A model generated the notes under the pieces. The model did no database searches and was not told where the DNA came from. It saw only the letters and a list, made by a program, of their open reading frames with translations. A stretch of 54,997 nt of DNA from JBBRGG01 sp038240875 (GTDB taxonomy: Bacteria; Planctomycetota; Phycisphaerae; Phycisphaerales; UBA1924). Every line of letters begins with the position of its first letter. The first letter of the stretch is position 1. The DNA is taken from NCBI GenBank assembly GCA_038240875.1, contig JBBRGG010000001.1, positions 1 through 54,997 on the forward strand, in the 5' to 3' direction. Shown here one piece after another: positions 18,183 through 26,224 of this stretch. Made by a program: the position numbers and the translations under genes.

Positions 18183-18209
18183 TAACCCAAGCTTCCAATC
18201 TGCCGATAG
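18183..18209 (+). promoter_or_regulatory. Sigma-28 (FliA) promoter candidate before fliS
   Basis: TAAC at 18183-18186 is followed, after exactly 15 bases, by GCCGATAG at 18202-18209. The FliA consensus is TAAA-N15-GCCGATAA, so each box has a single mismatch and the spacing is exact. The -10 box ends only 7 bases before the annotated fliS ATG. The transcript would begin almost at that ATG, or translation may start at a later Met. Confidence 0.6.
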
Positions 18210-18216
18210 CCTTCGC

Positions 18217-18882
18217 ATGACCGCTTACGCACCCAAGTTTCTCATGCAGAATCAGACGACCAACGGCGGGCAATCAGCCACGTCGGGTGGCACTTCGGGT
18301 GGTACGTTGGGTGGTATGCATACTGCGAATGCACAACCCCAAGGCAACAACACACAGTCGAACACGACCGCGCAAGCCTATTTGCGCACGCGCGTCATGA
18401 CGGCTCCGCCCGAAGAGCTTCGCATGATGCTCTTGGATGGTTCGGCGAAATTTGCCAGGCAGGCGCGCGAGGCCTTGGATCGCAAGGACTTTGAGGGTCA
18501 GTACCTAGGCACGACCAACTGCCGAAATATCGTCTTTGAATTGATGACCACGATCCGCGAAGAGCCCAACCCAGAACTTGCGTCGCAAGTGAAATCGCTA
18601 TACGCATACATTTATAAGCTACTGACCGAAGCCTCTCTTGAACGCGATGGCGGAAAGTATGATAAGGTCATCGAACTACTGGATTATGAACGCGACACAT
18701 GGGCGATGGCAATCAAGCAACTTGTTGTGGAACGAGCCAGCGGAAGCACGCCAAGCTCGATGGCTCCTGCATCTGCTACTTCTTCGGCTCAGGCTTCAGC
18801 CGCGCCAGCCGTGCTGCCATTTAGCGCTCCAGCCGCGACCAACCTTGCAACGTCTCGTGCACCGCTGTCGATTCAAGGCTGA
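18217..18882 (+). CDS. fliS: Flagellin export chaperone FliS
   Basis: 221 residues if started at ATG 18217. The FliS core begins near residue 50: 'AQAYLRTRVMTAPPEELRMM' followed by 'LLDGSAKFARQAREAL', then 'YAYIYKLLTEASLERDGGKY' and 'VIELLDYERDTWAMAI', the four-helix bundle of the family. FliS binds the flagellin C-terminus in the cytoplasm and prevents early polymerisation. The core is extended by a Gly/Thr/Asn-rich N-terminus and a Ser/Ala/Pro-rich C-terminal tail; typical FliS has about 130 residues. ATG codons at 18247 and 18316 are alternative starts that would shorten the N-terminus and leave a normal leader after the sigma-28-like promoter. The family is certain; the start is not. Confidence 0.88.
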   Translation: MTAYAPKFLMQNQTTNGGQSATSGGTSGGTLGGMHTANAQPQGNNTQSNTTAQAYLRTRVMTAPPEELRMMLLDGSAKFARQAREALDRKDFEGQYLGTTNCRNIVFELMTTIREEPNPELASQVKSLYAYIYKLLTEASLERDGGKYDKVIELLDYERDTWAMAIKQLVVERASGSTPSSMAPASATSSAQASAAPAVLPFSAPAATNLATSRAPLSIQG

Positions 18883-18987
18883 TCTTAACTAAGCAAATCC
18901 AATTGGTTTAAGTCCAAGAACACGATTGGACACTGTGTTGTTTGGCGAGCAACGCCGCCGAAGCTCGCATGTTCGGCTTGGCTAAAG

Positions 18988-20331
18988 TTGGACTTGGCTA
19001 AACGCGCTTCACGATCACCACCTTTGGCACAGACCGTGCCTCTTGCTGACCCTGCTCTCCAGCCGGCGGCAACACCCGCGCCCAAGCGACTTGATGAAGT
19101 TCTCGGCCAGGATCATGCTCTTGATGTCCTCACGCGTGCGCTCGATGCCGGTCGCATCCACCACGCGTGGATCTTTCATGGTCCGATGGGCGTTGGAAAG
19201 CGAACCACGGCGTTGGCGTTTGCCGCGTTGCTCTTGGATAGTGGCACGCAGCGAACGTTTAGTGGCGTGTGGGAAGCCGACCCAATGAGCAAGGCTTCGC
19301 AACTACTTGCTGCGGGCACGCACCCTGATCTTCATTTGATCACCAAAGAGCTCGCGCTCTACGACGAAGACCGCACAGTCCGCGAGCGCAAGCTGGCAAC
19401 GATTCCCAAGGCGGTCATTACCAAGCATCTGATCGAGCCTTCGCAGCTTGCTTCGCAGATGCAAGGCGGGCTCGCGTCCAAGGTGTTCATCATCGATGAA
19501 GCCGAATTACTTGATCGGTCTCTCTCCAACGCACCGGTACAGAACGCGATCTTGAAGACGCTGGAAGAGCCGCCGGATCGCACGGTGATTATTCTGATCA
19601 CGTCGAACGAGGATCGATTGCTGCCGACGATCCGCAGCCGCTGCCATCGTGTTCGCTTTGGGCCTTTGACAAGCACGGCGTTCGCGCAGTGGTCGCGTGG
19701 CTACGTTGCACAGAGAGCCAGCGGATCAGCATTGCACACCGGCAACGGGCGCGATGAAGACAAAGACTCTGACGATGATTCTTCCGATTCATCGGTGGAC
19801 TCAGCGGACTTTGATTCGCCCGGCAACGGAAACCAAGCTGCGAGCACATCATCGCGTGCGCTCTCGCATGAAGCAGTCGCATGGCTGACAGAGTTTGCCG
19901 ACGGGTCGCCGGGGATCTTTGCGCTGGCTGCGGACGAAGGGTTTCATGAGTGGGCGGCCAAGCTCGCCGGGCCTTTGGATAGCGCGATCAAGGGGACATA
20001 TTCGCTTGCGCTTGGGCCTGTGCTGTATGAGCTTGCCGAGGGATATTCCAAAGGCATCGTCGCGGCAGCGGAGAATGCTAGCAAAGAAGCCGCAAATCGT
20101 AAGGCGGCAGATTGGTTGTTGCGGTTGGTGTGCACACGGTTGCGTGCTTCGCTGCGTACGTCGGTCAAGCAGGTAGCCGCGGGCACGAATGCGGCAACAC
20201 GCGTGCGAACCGATAGCATGCTTCACGCGATTGATGCGGTGCGTGAGGCTGAGAGCGAGCTGGATGCGAATGTGAACCCGCTGTTTGTGTTTGAGAAGTT
20301 GGCGGCGGAGATCGCAGCGGGACACGCGTAA
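18988..20331 (+). CDS. holB: DNA polymerase III delta-prime subunit
   Basis: 447 residues from a TTG at 18988; a second TTG two codons later is equally possible, so the start is weak. The AAA+ core has 'RLDEVLGQDHALDVLTRAL', Walker A GPMGVGKRT (about 65-73), Walker B region 'KVFIIDEAELLD', the sensor stretch 'LITSNEDRLLPTIRSRCHRVRF', and the SRC motif. This is the stator of the clamp loader that places the beta clamp on DNA. An acidic Asp/Ser-rich insert (about 250-285) separates the ATPase lid from the C-terminal collar domain, which ends 'NVNPLFVFEKLAAEI'. Four-cysteine zinc ligands are not obvious. A dnaX-like gamma/tau role is less likely because the P-loop protein is short and its collar resembles delta-prime. 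Confidence 0.85.
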   Translation: MDLAKRASRSPPLAQTVPLADPALQPAATPAPKRLDEVLGQDHALDVLTRALDAGRIHHAWIFHGPMGVGKRTTALAFAALLLDSGTQRTFSGVWEADPMSKASQLLAAGTHPDLHLITKELALYDEDRTVRERKLATIPKAVITKHLIEPSQLASQMQGGLASKVFIIDEAELLDRSLSNAPVQNAILKTLEEPPDRTVIILITSNEDRLLPTIRSRCHRVRFGPLTSTAFAQWSRGYVAQRASGSALHTGNGRDEDKDSDDDSSDSSVDSADFDSPGNGNQAASTSSRALSHEAVAWLTEFADGSPGIFALAADEGFHEWAAKLAGPLDSAIKGTYSLALGPVLYELAEGYSKGIVAAAENASKEAANRKAADWLLRLVCTRLRASLRTSVKQVAAGTNAATRVRTDSMLHAIDAVREAESELDANVNPLFVFEKLAAEIAAGHA

Positions 20332-20429
20332 GTGAGCGAAGAAAGAGCGATACATCGCGGACAGGTTTGAAAGCAGAACTGTGTGCGTGTGTGAACGCAC
20401 GGAAAGTTTCGCTTGTTGAAGTACACTGA

Positions 20430-20470
20430 GTAAAAAATGAAACGAACCCTGGACATGTGCCCGGGGTTCG
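20430..20470 (-). terminator. Rho-independent terminator of the rpsL-rpsG unit
   Basis: Stem arms CGAACCCTGG (20443-20452) and CCGGGGTTCG (20461-20470) form 10 pairs with one G-T and an 8-base loop. Read on the minus strand, the stem is followed by TTTCATTTTTTAC. It lies just downstream of rpsG, so transcription ends here and fusA/tuf are not part of this operon. Confidence 0.75.
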
Positions 20471-20498
20471 CGAAGAAGTTTGATTTGACTAGCTTTTT

Positions 20499-20996
20499 TT
20501 AGCCAGCAAAGTGTGCGAAGGCGCGGTTGGCTTCGGCCATGCGGTGGGTCTGGTCACGAGTCTGCATCGCCTTGCCTTCTTTCTTCGCTGCGGCGTAGAT
20601 TTCGTCGGCGAGACGGTTGGCGATGGGACGGCCGCCTTCGGCGCGAACCGAGTCGATGATCCAGCGGAACGCGAGGCTCTGCTGACGCTTGCGGTTGACC
20701 TGCATGGGAACCTGATAGTTGGCACCGCCGATTCGCTTGCTGCGAACTTCGACGAAGGGCTTTACGTTCTCGATTGCCATGTGGAATACCGCGATGGATT
20801 CCTTGGGGGCGTTGGGGTCGGTTTCCTTGACCAGCTTCTCTTGAATCGCGTCGAGCGCGCCGTAGACATTGCGGACGGCGACCGACTTCTTGCCGTCGTA
20901 CATGATGCAATTGATGAAGCGGCTGAGGACGATATCGTTGTAGCGAGAATCGGGCTTGAGCTGCTCGGCTGCACTGGTGAAACGCTTGCGACCCAT
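20499..20996 (-). CDS. rpsG: 30S ribosomal protein S7
   Basis: 165 residues from ATG 20996 with CAGGAG 7 bases upstream. The sequence is plainly S7: 'DIVLSRFINCIMYDGKKSVA', 'RSKRIGGANYQVPMQV', 'LAFRWIIDSVRAEGGRPIAN' and 'RMAEANRAFAHFAG'. S7 nucleates assembly of the 30S head by binding the 3' major domain of 16S rRNA. The gene is second in a two-gene unit, 219 bases after rpsL. In E. coli the rpsL-rpsG spacer is the S7 autoregulation target, and the spacer here is long enough to hold a structure. I did not find an obvious 16S-like fold by eye. Confidence 0.97.
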   Translation of the reverse strand: MGRKRFTSAAEQLKPDSRYNDIVLSRFINCIMYDGKKSVAVRNVYGALDAIQEKLVKETDPNAPKESIAVFHMAIENVKPFVEVRSKRIGGANYQVPMQVNRKRQQSLAFRWIIDSVRAEGGRPIANRLADEIYAAAKKEGKAMQTRDQTHRMAEANRAFAHFAG

Positions 20997-21215
20997 CGTG
21001 AAACTCCTGTTGGCTGACGTACCCGGCCATCTGGCTACGTGTCGTTCACCGCATCAAACTCGTGCGACGCTGCACGGCAGACGCGATTACTGCCGGCATG
21101 AACACTGCCTTTCCAAAGGCGTACGTGCTATGCCAACGTGATTGAACTGGTTGAGAATGAAATGTCGAGGTAAAGTCTGAATGCGAAGTGAATTCAAGGG
21201 GAATCGCTGCAAGGT

Positions 21216-21602
21216 TTACTTCGCCGCGGCTACCTTGGCTCGCTTGGCGCCGTACTTGGAGCGGCCCTTCTTGCGGCCTTCGACGCCGAGGCAGTCCAGC
21301 GTGCCACGCACGATGTGGTAGCGCACGCCGGGAAGGTCGCGTACGCGGCCACCACGCACGAGCACAATTGAGTGCTCTTGGAGGTTGTGGCCTTCGCCAC
21401 CGATGTACGCCGTGACTTCCTTGCCGTTGCTCAAACGAACACGCGCGATTTTGCGCAATGCCGAGTTAGGCTTTTTGGGAGTCGTGGTGCGGACAATGAG
21501 GCATACGCCGCGACGCTGCGGGCATTCCTCGATATCCTTCACCTTGTTGATCTTGGCGAGTGGTCGGCGGGGCTTGCGAACAAGTTGATTAATCGTGGGC
21601 AT
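21216..21602 (-). CDS. rpsL: 30S ribosomal protein S12, with Arg at position 88
   Basis: 128 residues from ATG 21602. S12 landmarks are all present: 'PTINQLVRKPRR', 'TTTPKKPNSALRKIARVRL', 'YIGGEGHNLQEHSIVLVRGG' and 'DLPGVRYHIVRGTLD'. S12 sits at the decoding centre and controls accuracy. The PNSA loop keeps Lys43. The second streptomycin-critical residue, Lys88 in most bacteria, is Arg here (GGRVRDLPG). K88R in other bacteria is a known streptomycin-resistance change, so the natural form suggests intrinsic low sensitivity. The Asp of the methylthiolation site (D89) is kept. It is the first gene of the unit, followed by rpsG. Confidence 0.97.
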   Translation of the reverse strand: MPTINQLVRKPRRPLAKINKVKDIEECPQRRGVCLIVRTTTPKKPNSALRKIARVRLSNGKEVTAYIGGEGHNLQEHSIVLVRGGRVRDLPGVRYHIVRGTLDCLGVEGRKKGRSKYGAKRAKVAAAK

Positions 21603-21611
21603 ATGGGTCTC

Positions 21612-21637
21612 GTCCTGCCGCCCTTCCGGGGCGGGAC
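21612..21637 (-). promoter_or_regulatory. Stem-loop in the rpsL leader next to the start codon
   Basis: On the minus strand, arms GTCC...GCCC and GGGC...GGAC fold into an interrupted, GC-rich hairpin ending 9 bases before the rpsL ATG. The 3' arm includes the only AGGA near the start. Pairing would hide this ribosome site, so it may serve translational control of S12. This is inferred from base pairing alone. Confidence 0.35.
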
Positions 21638-21877
21638 CAGAATACTAGGCTTCATACAACGTTCGGCAAGCCAAGTCGCCCCAACTGCGACACATCTTCT
21701 GTCCGATGGCTCCACTTTTTCTTCAAGACGCGAAGCTGGAACCACTCGCGCATGCCTATTTGATCCCTAACGAGCTGTGATCTTCGTTCATCTATCACCT
21801 ATTTTAATGCCTTTGCTCCCCCTGTACATGTAACCAGAGCACACTTGCATTCTTTCTCGCTATCCTTAAAGACACGT

Positions 21878-22315
21878 ATGCCAAAGAAGCCACAAATGCA
21901 CAACCCGGACACGACCAAAACCGCCAAATCCTCGCGCGCTTCGAAACCTGTAGATAAATCAACTCCATCTTATAAGGGTAATTCTCGCACGCGTGTCGCG
22001 CTTGAACCTGCCCTCGACGTCTCCTTCCGTGAGTTTCAGCAGTTAATTTACGATCGTTACTACGCCTCCGACGCGGCCCGAGGCGTTCCAGGCACGTTCA
22101 TGTGGCTTATCGAAGAAGTCGGCGAGCTCGCGACCGCTTTGCAAGACAACGCACCAGGCAAATCCCCCACTGCTGCGGAGAAAGCGAACCTTCAAGAAGA
22201 GTTCGCCGACGTGCTCGCATGGCTGACCACCATCGCCAACATCGCGGGCGTAGACCTAGCGTCAACGCTTACCAAGTACACCGACAAGGACCGCGTCAAA
22301 GGCGTAAAGTCGTAA
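21878..22315 (+). CDS. MazG-like nucleotide pyrophosphohydrolase
   Basis: 145 residues from ATG 21878; a TTG 11 codons upstream also keeps the frame but is less likely. After a basic, polar N-terminal 45 residues comes a single MazG-type helix bundle: 'FREFQQLIYDRYYASDAARG', 'FMWLIEEVGELATAL' and 'NLQEEFADVLAWLTTIANIA'. The EExxE and ExxD pairs are the Mg-binding residues of this all-alpha NTP pyrophosphatase superfamily. Such single-domain proteins hydrolyse (d)NTPs to monophosphates, often as house cleaning. It is not the two-domain MazG. It stands alone between rpsL and a small membrane protein gene. Confidence 0.82.
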   Translation: MPKKPQMHNPDTTKTAKSSRASKPVDKSTPSYKGNSRTRVALEPALDVSFREFQQLIYDRYYASDAARGVPGTFMWLIEEVGELATALQDNAPGKSPTAAEKANLQEEFADVLAWLTTIANIAGVDLASTLTKYTDKDRVKGVKS

Positions 22316-22349
22316 CCGCCTAGAGCACACGCTTCCATAGAGCGCGGTA

Positions 22350-22577
22350 TCAATCTTTGGACTTGCCCGCACGCATCAAGCGTTCGCCTTGCTCGGGCGT
22401 CATCGAACCCTCGGCGATGTACGCCGCAATTTCGCGTCGGCTACGTTCGCGGCCCAATGATTCAATCACGCTGGCGATTGTTCGAATAAGCACTATGCCG
22501 ACAATAAAGCCGCCGATCATAGCGATGGGAATAACGTCGTTGGTCATCGCCAGAGTTGGGTTCAGCAGCGTGTTCAT
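22350..22577 (-). CDS. Small single-helix membrane protein, 75 aa
   Basis: ATG 22577 is preceded by TGGAG 12 bases upstream on the minus strand. Residues 14-38 form one membrane helix ('VIPIAMIGGFIVGIVLIRTI'). The cytoplasmic tail has 'RREIAAYIAEGSMTPEQGERL', which resembles the short SHOCT-like oligomerisation motif found at the ends of many bacterial proteins. The family is not known to me. The charge pattern and codon use support a real gene. It converges on the MazG-like gene with a 34-base gap. Confidence 0.7.
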   Translation of the reverse strand: MNTLLNPTLAMTNDVIPIAMIGGFIVGIVLIRTIASVIESLGRERSRREIAAYIAEGSMTPEQGERLMRAGKSKD

Positions 22578-22784
22578 CGTGCGTGGACTCCAATTCGTGC
22601 GTGTTCTGGCGAATCCAAAAGGTTATTCTACTTTCAACTAACTGCGTGATCCACAAACTATAGAGGCGCGGCGTGCCTCACAGTTGGCCAGTTCTCTTCC
22701 TGTCCTTGGGAACCGCACGGCTACGGTTTCGCGTCAAACCTCGCTGCCTTCATACGCTTTGACGGCCACGAAACCTGACCTTTC

Positions 22785-23564
22785 ATGGGTACCTTTTCAA
22801 TCAAGCCCAATCAGCCAAATCCCGCAGCCAATGCGTTGACGCCTCAGGAGTATGGCGTCATCGAACAAGGGCTCGCGATGTACGCACAAGGTTGGTTTCC
22901 CATGGCGGAAAGTTTCAATGCTCGCGCCAATCGCGTGAAATGGGTACAGCCTGAATCTCGCGCGTTGATTCCGCTCGACCACGCCTTCCACATTCCAAAG
23001 TCACTCGCGCAGCGAGTAAAAAGTGGCCGATTCATCATCACCACCGACACATGCTTTGGCACAGTTATCCGCGCTTGCGCGACTTCTACGCGCATTGATG
23101 AAGAAGGCGATGTCGCCGGGACCTGGCTTCATCCCACCATCATCAGGCTCTTCGAGCTCTTTCACAAGGCAGGCTTCGCTCACTCTATAGAAGCTTGGCG
23201 AGAAAGAGAACCTTCTGAATCAACAACTGCCGACTCAAAGCTCGCGCCCGCGCACAGCGTCGGCAACCACACACTCGTCGGCGGGCTGTATGGCCTTGCG
23301 CTAGGTTCGGCGTTCTGTGGCGAGTCCATGTTTTCGCGCGGCGAGCGGGGCGGCACCGACGCGAGCAAAGTCTGCCTGGTTCACTTGGTAAAGCACCTTC
23401 GTGCGCGTAAATTTACCATGCTTGATGCGCAGCTCGCCAACCCACACCTCGCACGCTTTGGCCAATATGAAATCGAGCAGCATGAGTATCTTGCTCTGCT
23501 TTCAACCTGCGTCAATGAACCTCATGATTGGCAGCCCTTTGTGCCGAATCACACGCTGGCGTAA
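22785..23564 (+). CDS. aat: Leucyl/phenylalanyl-tRNA-protein transferase
   Basis: 259 residues from ATG 22785. Family phrases are clear: 'GLAMYAQGWFPMAES', 'ALIPLDHAFHIPKSLAQRV', 'TWLHPTIIRLFELFHKAGFA', 'HTLVGGLYGLALGSAFCGES', 'MFSRGERGGTDASK' and 'MLDAQLANPHLARFGQYEI'. Aat moves Leu or Phe from charged tRNA onto proteins with N-terminal Lys or Arg, marking them for ClpS/ClpAP (N-end rule). The stretch after 'HSIEAW' carries an insert of about 20 polar residues. No clpS or clpA is nearby. It converges with the next gene. Confidence 0.93.
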   Translation: MGTFSIKPNQPNPAANALTPQEYGVIEQGLAMYAQGWFPMAESFNARANRVKWVQPESRALIPLDHAFHIPKSLAQRVKSGRFIITTDTCFGTVIRACATSTRIDEEGDVAGTWLHPTIIRLFELFHKAGFAHSIEAWREREPSESTTADSKLAPAHSVGNHTLVGGLYGLALGSAFCGESMFSRGERGGTDASKVCLVHLVKHLRARKFTMLDAQLANPHLARFGQYEIEQHEYLALLSTCVNEPHDWQPFVPNHTLA

Positions 23565-23591
23565 TTTGAACTGCCAGGGTTAGCGGCGGCA

Positions 23592-24422
23592 TCATGACGC
23601 GCGCATAGAAATAGACGAGGGCACAGCCGCAGCATTAGTCGTCGCCCGCCACCCTGCGCCGCATTCGGAGCAACAGCCTGCACGAATGTTTCCCGACATG
23701 TCATAGCCACAGATCTGGCACTTGCCTTCGTAGTAGCGTTTGCGTCGCTTGACGAGCAAAGGCAGGAATATCGCTGGCCCAAAGACGACCGCGCCCATCG
23801 CCCCGCAGATCAAGAGCGCGACGTACGTGCCTGCCCAGCAATGGCAGGTTTCTTTCTTCCGCACCAGCGCGTCAAGTGGGATGATCGCCGCGACCTCAAC
23901 AATCGTTCCTACAAACAATTTCGCTGCGAGCCGCGAGAGCATGTCTTCGCGCGAAGGTCCACGGCTAAACGCCACGAGTAACGCCGTACCAAAGAGCCAC
24001 GAAACGCCGACGCCAACGTAAATAAATGTCTTGCTGAAACCTGGCAGTTGAAACACAAACTCGTCCCAGACTTCGCGCGCCGCGAAAATCGCAGCTACAA
24101 GCATCCCGCCGATCACGATCCCGCCCACCGCCATGCTCAGCCACGCCTGGGCGTGTCCCGCGCCGTACCTGGGTTTGTAAACAGGTAGTAGAAACATCAC
24201 TTGCAGAATTGGCGCAAGCATTGCAAACGCGATCATCCAACCGATGAACTCAGGCATCGCGAGCGTGTTCGTGAACGATTGCCACGAAACAACAGGCATC
24301 ACCACGCCACTTGGACCATCGACTTTCCCGACCGATCCGAAAAGAAAGGCGCAAATAACCATCGCGGTCAGAGCTTGAAAGATCCAGAAGAACGCGACCA
24401 AGATCCACTTCGAACGTGTCAT
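23592..24422 (-). CDS. Membrane protein with C-terminal zinc-ribbon tail
   Basis: 276 residues from ATG 24422. Six or seven hydrophobic helices are visible ('WILVAFFWIFQALTAMVICA', 'AWLSMAVGGIVIGGMLVAAI', 'FIYVGVGVSWLFGTALLV', 'YVALLICGAMGAVVFGPAIF'). The C-terminal tail has KCQICGYDMSG...CCSECG, two CxxC pairs that should bind zinc. This ribbon signature ends many otherwise unrelated planctomycete membrane proteins. The function is unknown. The 3' end lies 27 bases from aat on the opposite strand. Confidence 0.75.
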   Translation of the reverse strand: MTRSKWILVAFFWIFQALTAMVICAFLFGSVGKVDGPSGVVMPVVSWQSFTNTLAMPEFIGWMIAFAMLAPILQVMFLLPVYKPRYGAGHAQAWLSMAVGGIVIGGMLVAAIFAAREVWDEFVFQLPGFSKTFIYVGVGVSWLFGTALLVAFSRGPSREDMLSRLAAKLFVGTIVEVAAIIPLDALVRKKETCHCWAGTYVALLICGAMGAVVFGPAIFLPLLVKRRKRYYEGKCQICGYDMSGNIRAGCCSECGAGWRATTNAAAVPSSISMRAS

Positions 24423-24582
24423 GCGTGGCTTCCCCGATGAAGGTTTGATTGCCAGTGCCTCACTCTATCTACCATGAAGCGTGCTTGCACGTTGCGTGCT
24501 GGCGATCACTCGAAGTATGCCACGACGCATCACACGTGCTTTGTGCCTGTACGCTCGCGAATTCTCCGCCACTGAGGCTCAC

Positions 24583-26127
24583 ATGACACAAGTTGTTCTC
24601 AATGCCCTTCACGTCAAGCAACAATGTCTTAACGCAGCGTGTGCCTCGTCGTATCCCGTATCCGAAGTTCGCACCGGCTGCGCCGCATGTGGCGAGCTGC
24701 TCGACGTTGTGTATGACTTTCCCGCCGACTACGTATCACGAAACAATCTTGCGGGTTTCGCCGCCTTCACCGCTCGTGGCGCGAGCGTCGCCAAGCGTTC
24801 ACCCGCCGGGCTCATGCCGACGAATCAAGCTGCTCTGGATTTCTCTGGCGTGTGGCGCTTTCGCGAGCTCTTACCCTTTTATGCCGACCCCTCGCGCATC
24901 GTGACCATCGGCGAAGGCCGCACGATCCTTCAGCGTGCCGACCACTTGGCCTGCGAGATTGGGATCGACCTCTCCGGCGGCGGCGAGCTTCACCTACAAT
25001 ACGAAGGCTTCAACCCCTCGGGCAGCTTCAAAGACAACGGCATGGCCGCAGGATTTACGCACGCGCGCATGGTCGGCGCCAAGCGAGTTGCTTGTGCTTC
25101 CACGGGCAACACCTCCGCCGCCATGGCCGTCTATGGCAGCCTCACCGGGATGGCGGTCTACGTCTTTATCGGCGAAGGCAAGATCGCTTATGGCAAGCTC
25201 AGCCAAGCCCTCGAATATGGCGCGAAAACCCTCCAAGTCGCGGGTGATTTCGACGCCTGCCTCGCTCGAGTTCGCGAGATCGCCGAGAACCGCCCCGAAG
25301 TCGGTATCTATCTCATGAACTCGGTCAATCCCTTCCGTCTCGAAGGCCAAAAAACCATCATGTATCGCATCTTGGAAGGCCTGGGCTGGGAAGTTCCCGA
25401 TTGGATCGTCGTCCCCGGCGGCAACCTAGGTAATTGCTCCGCCTTCGGCAAAGCCTTTATCGAGCTCAAAGCCCTAGGGCTGATCGACCGCATCCCGCGC
25501 TTGGCGATCATCCAAGCTGAGGGCTCGCGCACGCTTGATCGCGTAGTCAATGAGCTAGGCGTGAAGTGGACACCCGCCGCGTGTGAGACAAGCTCACGTT
25601 GCAAGGGGTGCGAGCGTCCAGCTTCGTGCGCACAATCGTGTCTTCGAGGAACGTACGACCGGGCGACGGTGCAAGCCGAGTACGCCCGCATGAACCGCGA
25701 CAACGAACGCGCGCACACCATTGCAACCGCAATTGAAATCAACCGGCCAGTCAACCTTTCCAAAGCCCTTCGCGCTCTGTACGCAATGAATGGCGTGGTC
25801 CGCAGCGTGAGCGACGCCGAGATCGTTGAGAACAAGGCGCTCGCAGGCAAGTGGGGCTTTGGGTGCGAGCCTGCCAGCGGCGCGAGCGTCGCGGGCGTGC
25901 GAATGCTTATGAACGAAGGGATCATCGCGCCCAAGGATCGCGTGGCATGCGTGCTCACGGGCCACGTGCTGAAGGACCCAGACGTGACTGTTGGGTATCA
26001 CACCGGCGTGAACACAAAGTCCGCCGCGGTTGATCTGACCGGCTCCAAGCCGACCGGGCGCGTGAGCAACCCGCCAATCCGCGTTGCGGATGATCTAGAG
26101 TTGATATTAAAGGCGATGGGGGTTTGA
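24583..26127 (+). CDS. thrC: Threonine synthase with Cys-rich insertion
   Basis: 514 residues from ATG 24583 (MTQVVLNALHVKQQ). The frame is open 34 codons further, but the family starts here. Residues 14-36 hold two CxxC-like pairs ('CASSYP...CAACG'), the short N-terminal ribbon of this threonine synthase type. The PLP site is 'NPSGSFKDNGMAAG' with Lys150, and the phosphate-binding loop is 'STGNTSAAMAVYG'. Later come 'PGGNLGNCSAFGKAF' and 'TGHVLKDPD'. The enzyme converts O-phosphohomoserine to threonine. Residues 334-353 contain five cysteines (334, 340, 343, 349, 353) in a loop absent from the textbook enzyme, possibly metal binding. No other threonine gene is adjacent. Confidence 0.88.
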   Translation: MTQVVLNALHVKQQCLNAACASSYPVSEVRTGCAACGELLDVVYDFPADYVSRNNLAGFAAFTARGASVAKRSPAGLMPTNQAALDFSGVWRFRELLPFYADPSRIVTIGEGRTILQRADHLACEIGIDLSGGGELHLQYEGFNPSGSFKDNGMAAGFTHARMVGAKRVACASTGNTSAAMAVYGSLTGMAVYVFIGEGKIAYGKLSQALEYGAKTLQVAGDFDACLARVREIAENRPEVGIYLMNSVNPFRLEGQKTIMYRILEGLGWEVPDWIVVPGGNLGNCSAFGKAFIELKALGLIDRIPRLAIIQAEGSRTLDRVVNELGVKWTPAACETSSRCKGCERPASCAQSCLRGTYDRATVQAEYARMNRDNERAHTIATAIEINRPVNLSKALRALYAMNGVVRSVSDAEIVENKALAGKWGFGCEPASGASVAGVRMLMNEGIIAPKDRVACVLTGHVLKDPDVTVGYHTGVNTKSAAVDLTGSKPTGRVSNPPIRVADDLELILKAMGV

Positions 26128-26142
26128 GCGAAAGACAAATGC

Positions 26143-26224
26143 AGTTGGATGCAGGTAAACAGGGCAACAGGTTATCGCCCATCCGCACTTGCGCCAAGCC
26201 CTTAAAGAATTAATCCAACTTTTT
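26143..26224. terminator. Possible bidirectional terminator between thrC and ugd
   Basis: AGTTGGAT (26143-26150) and ATCCAACT (26213-26220) form an 8-bp inverted repeat with a 62-base loop region, followed by TTTT on the plus strand. The two genes converge here, so a shared end signal would be expected. The long loop makes this a weak call. Confidence 0.25.
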
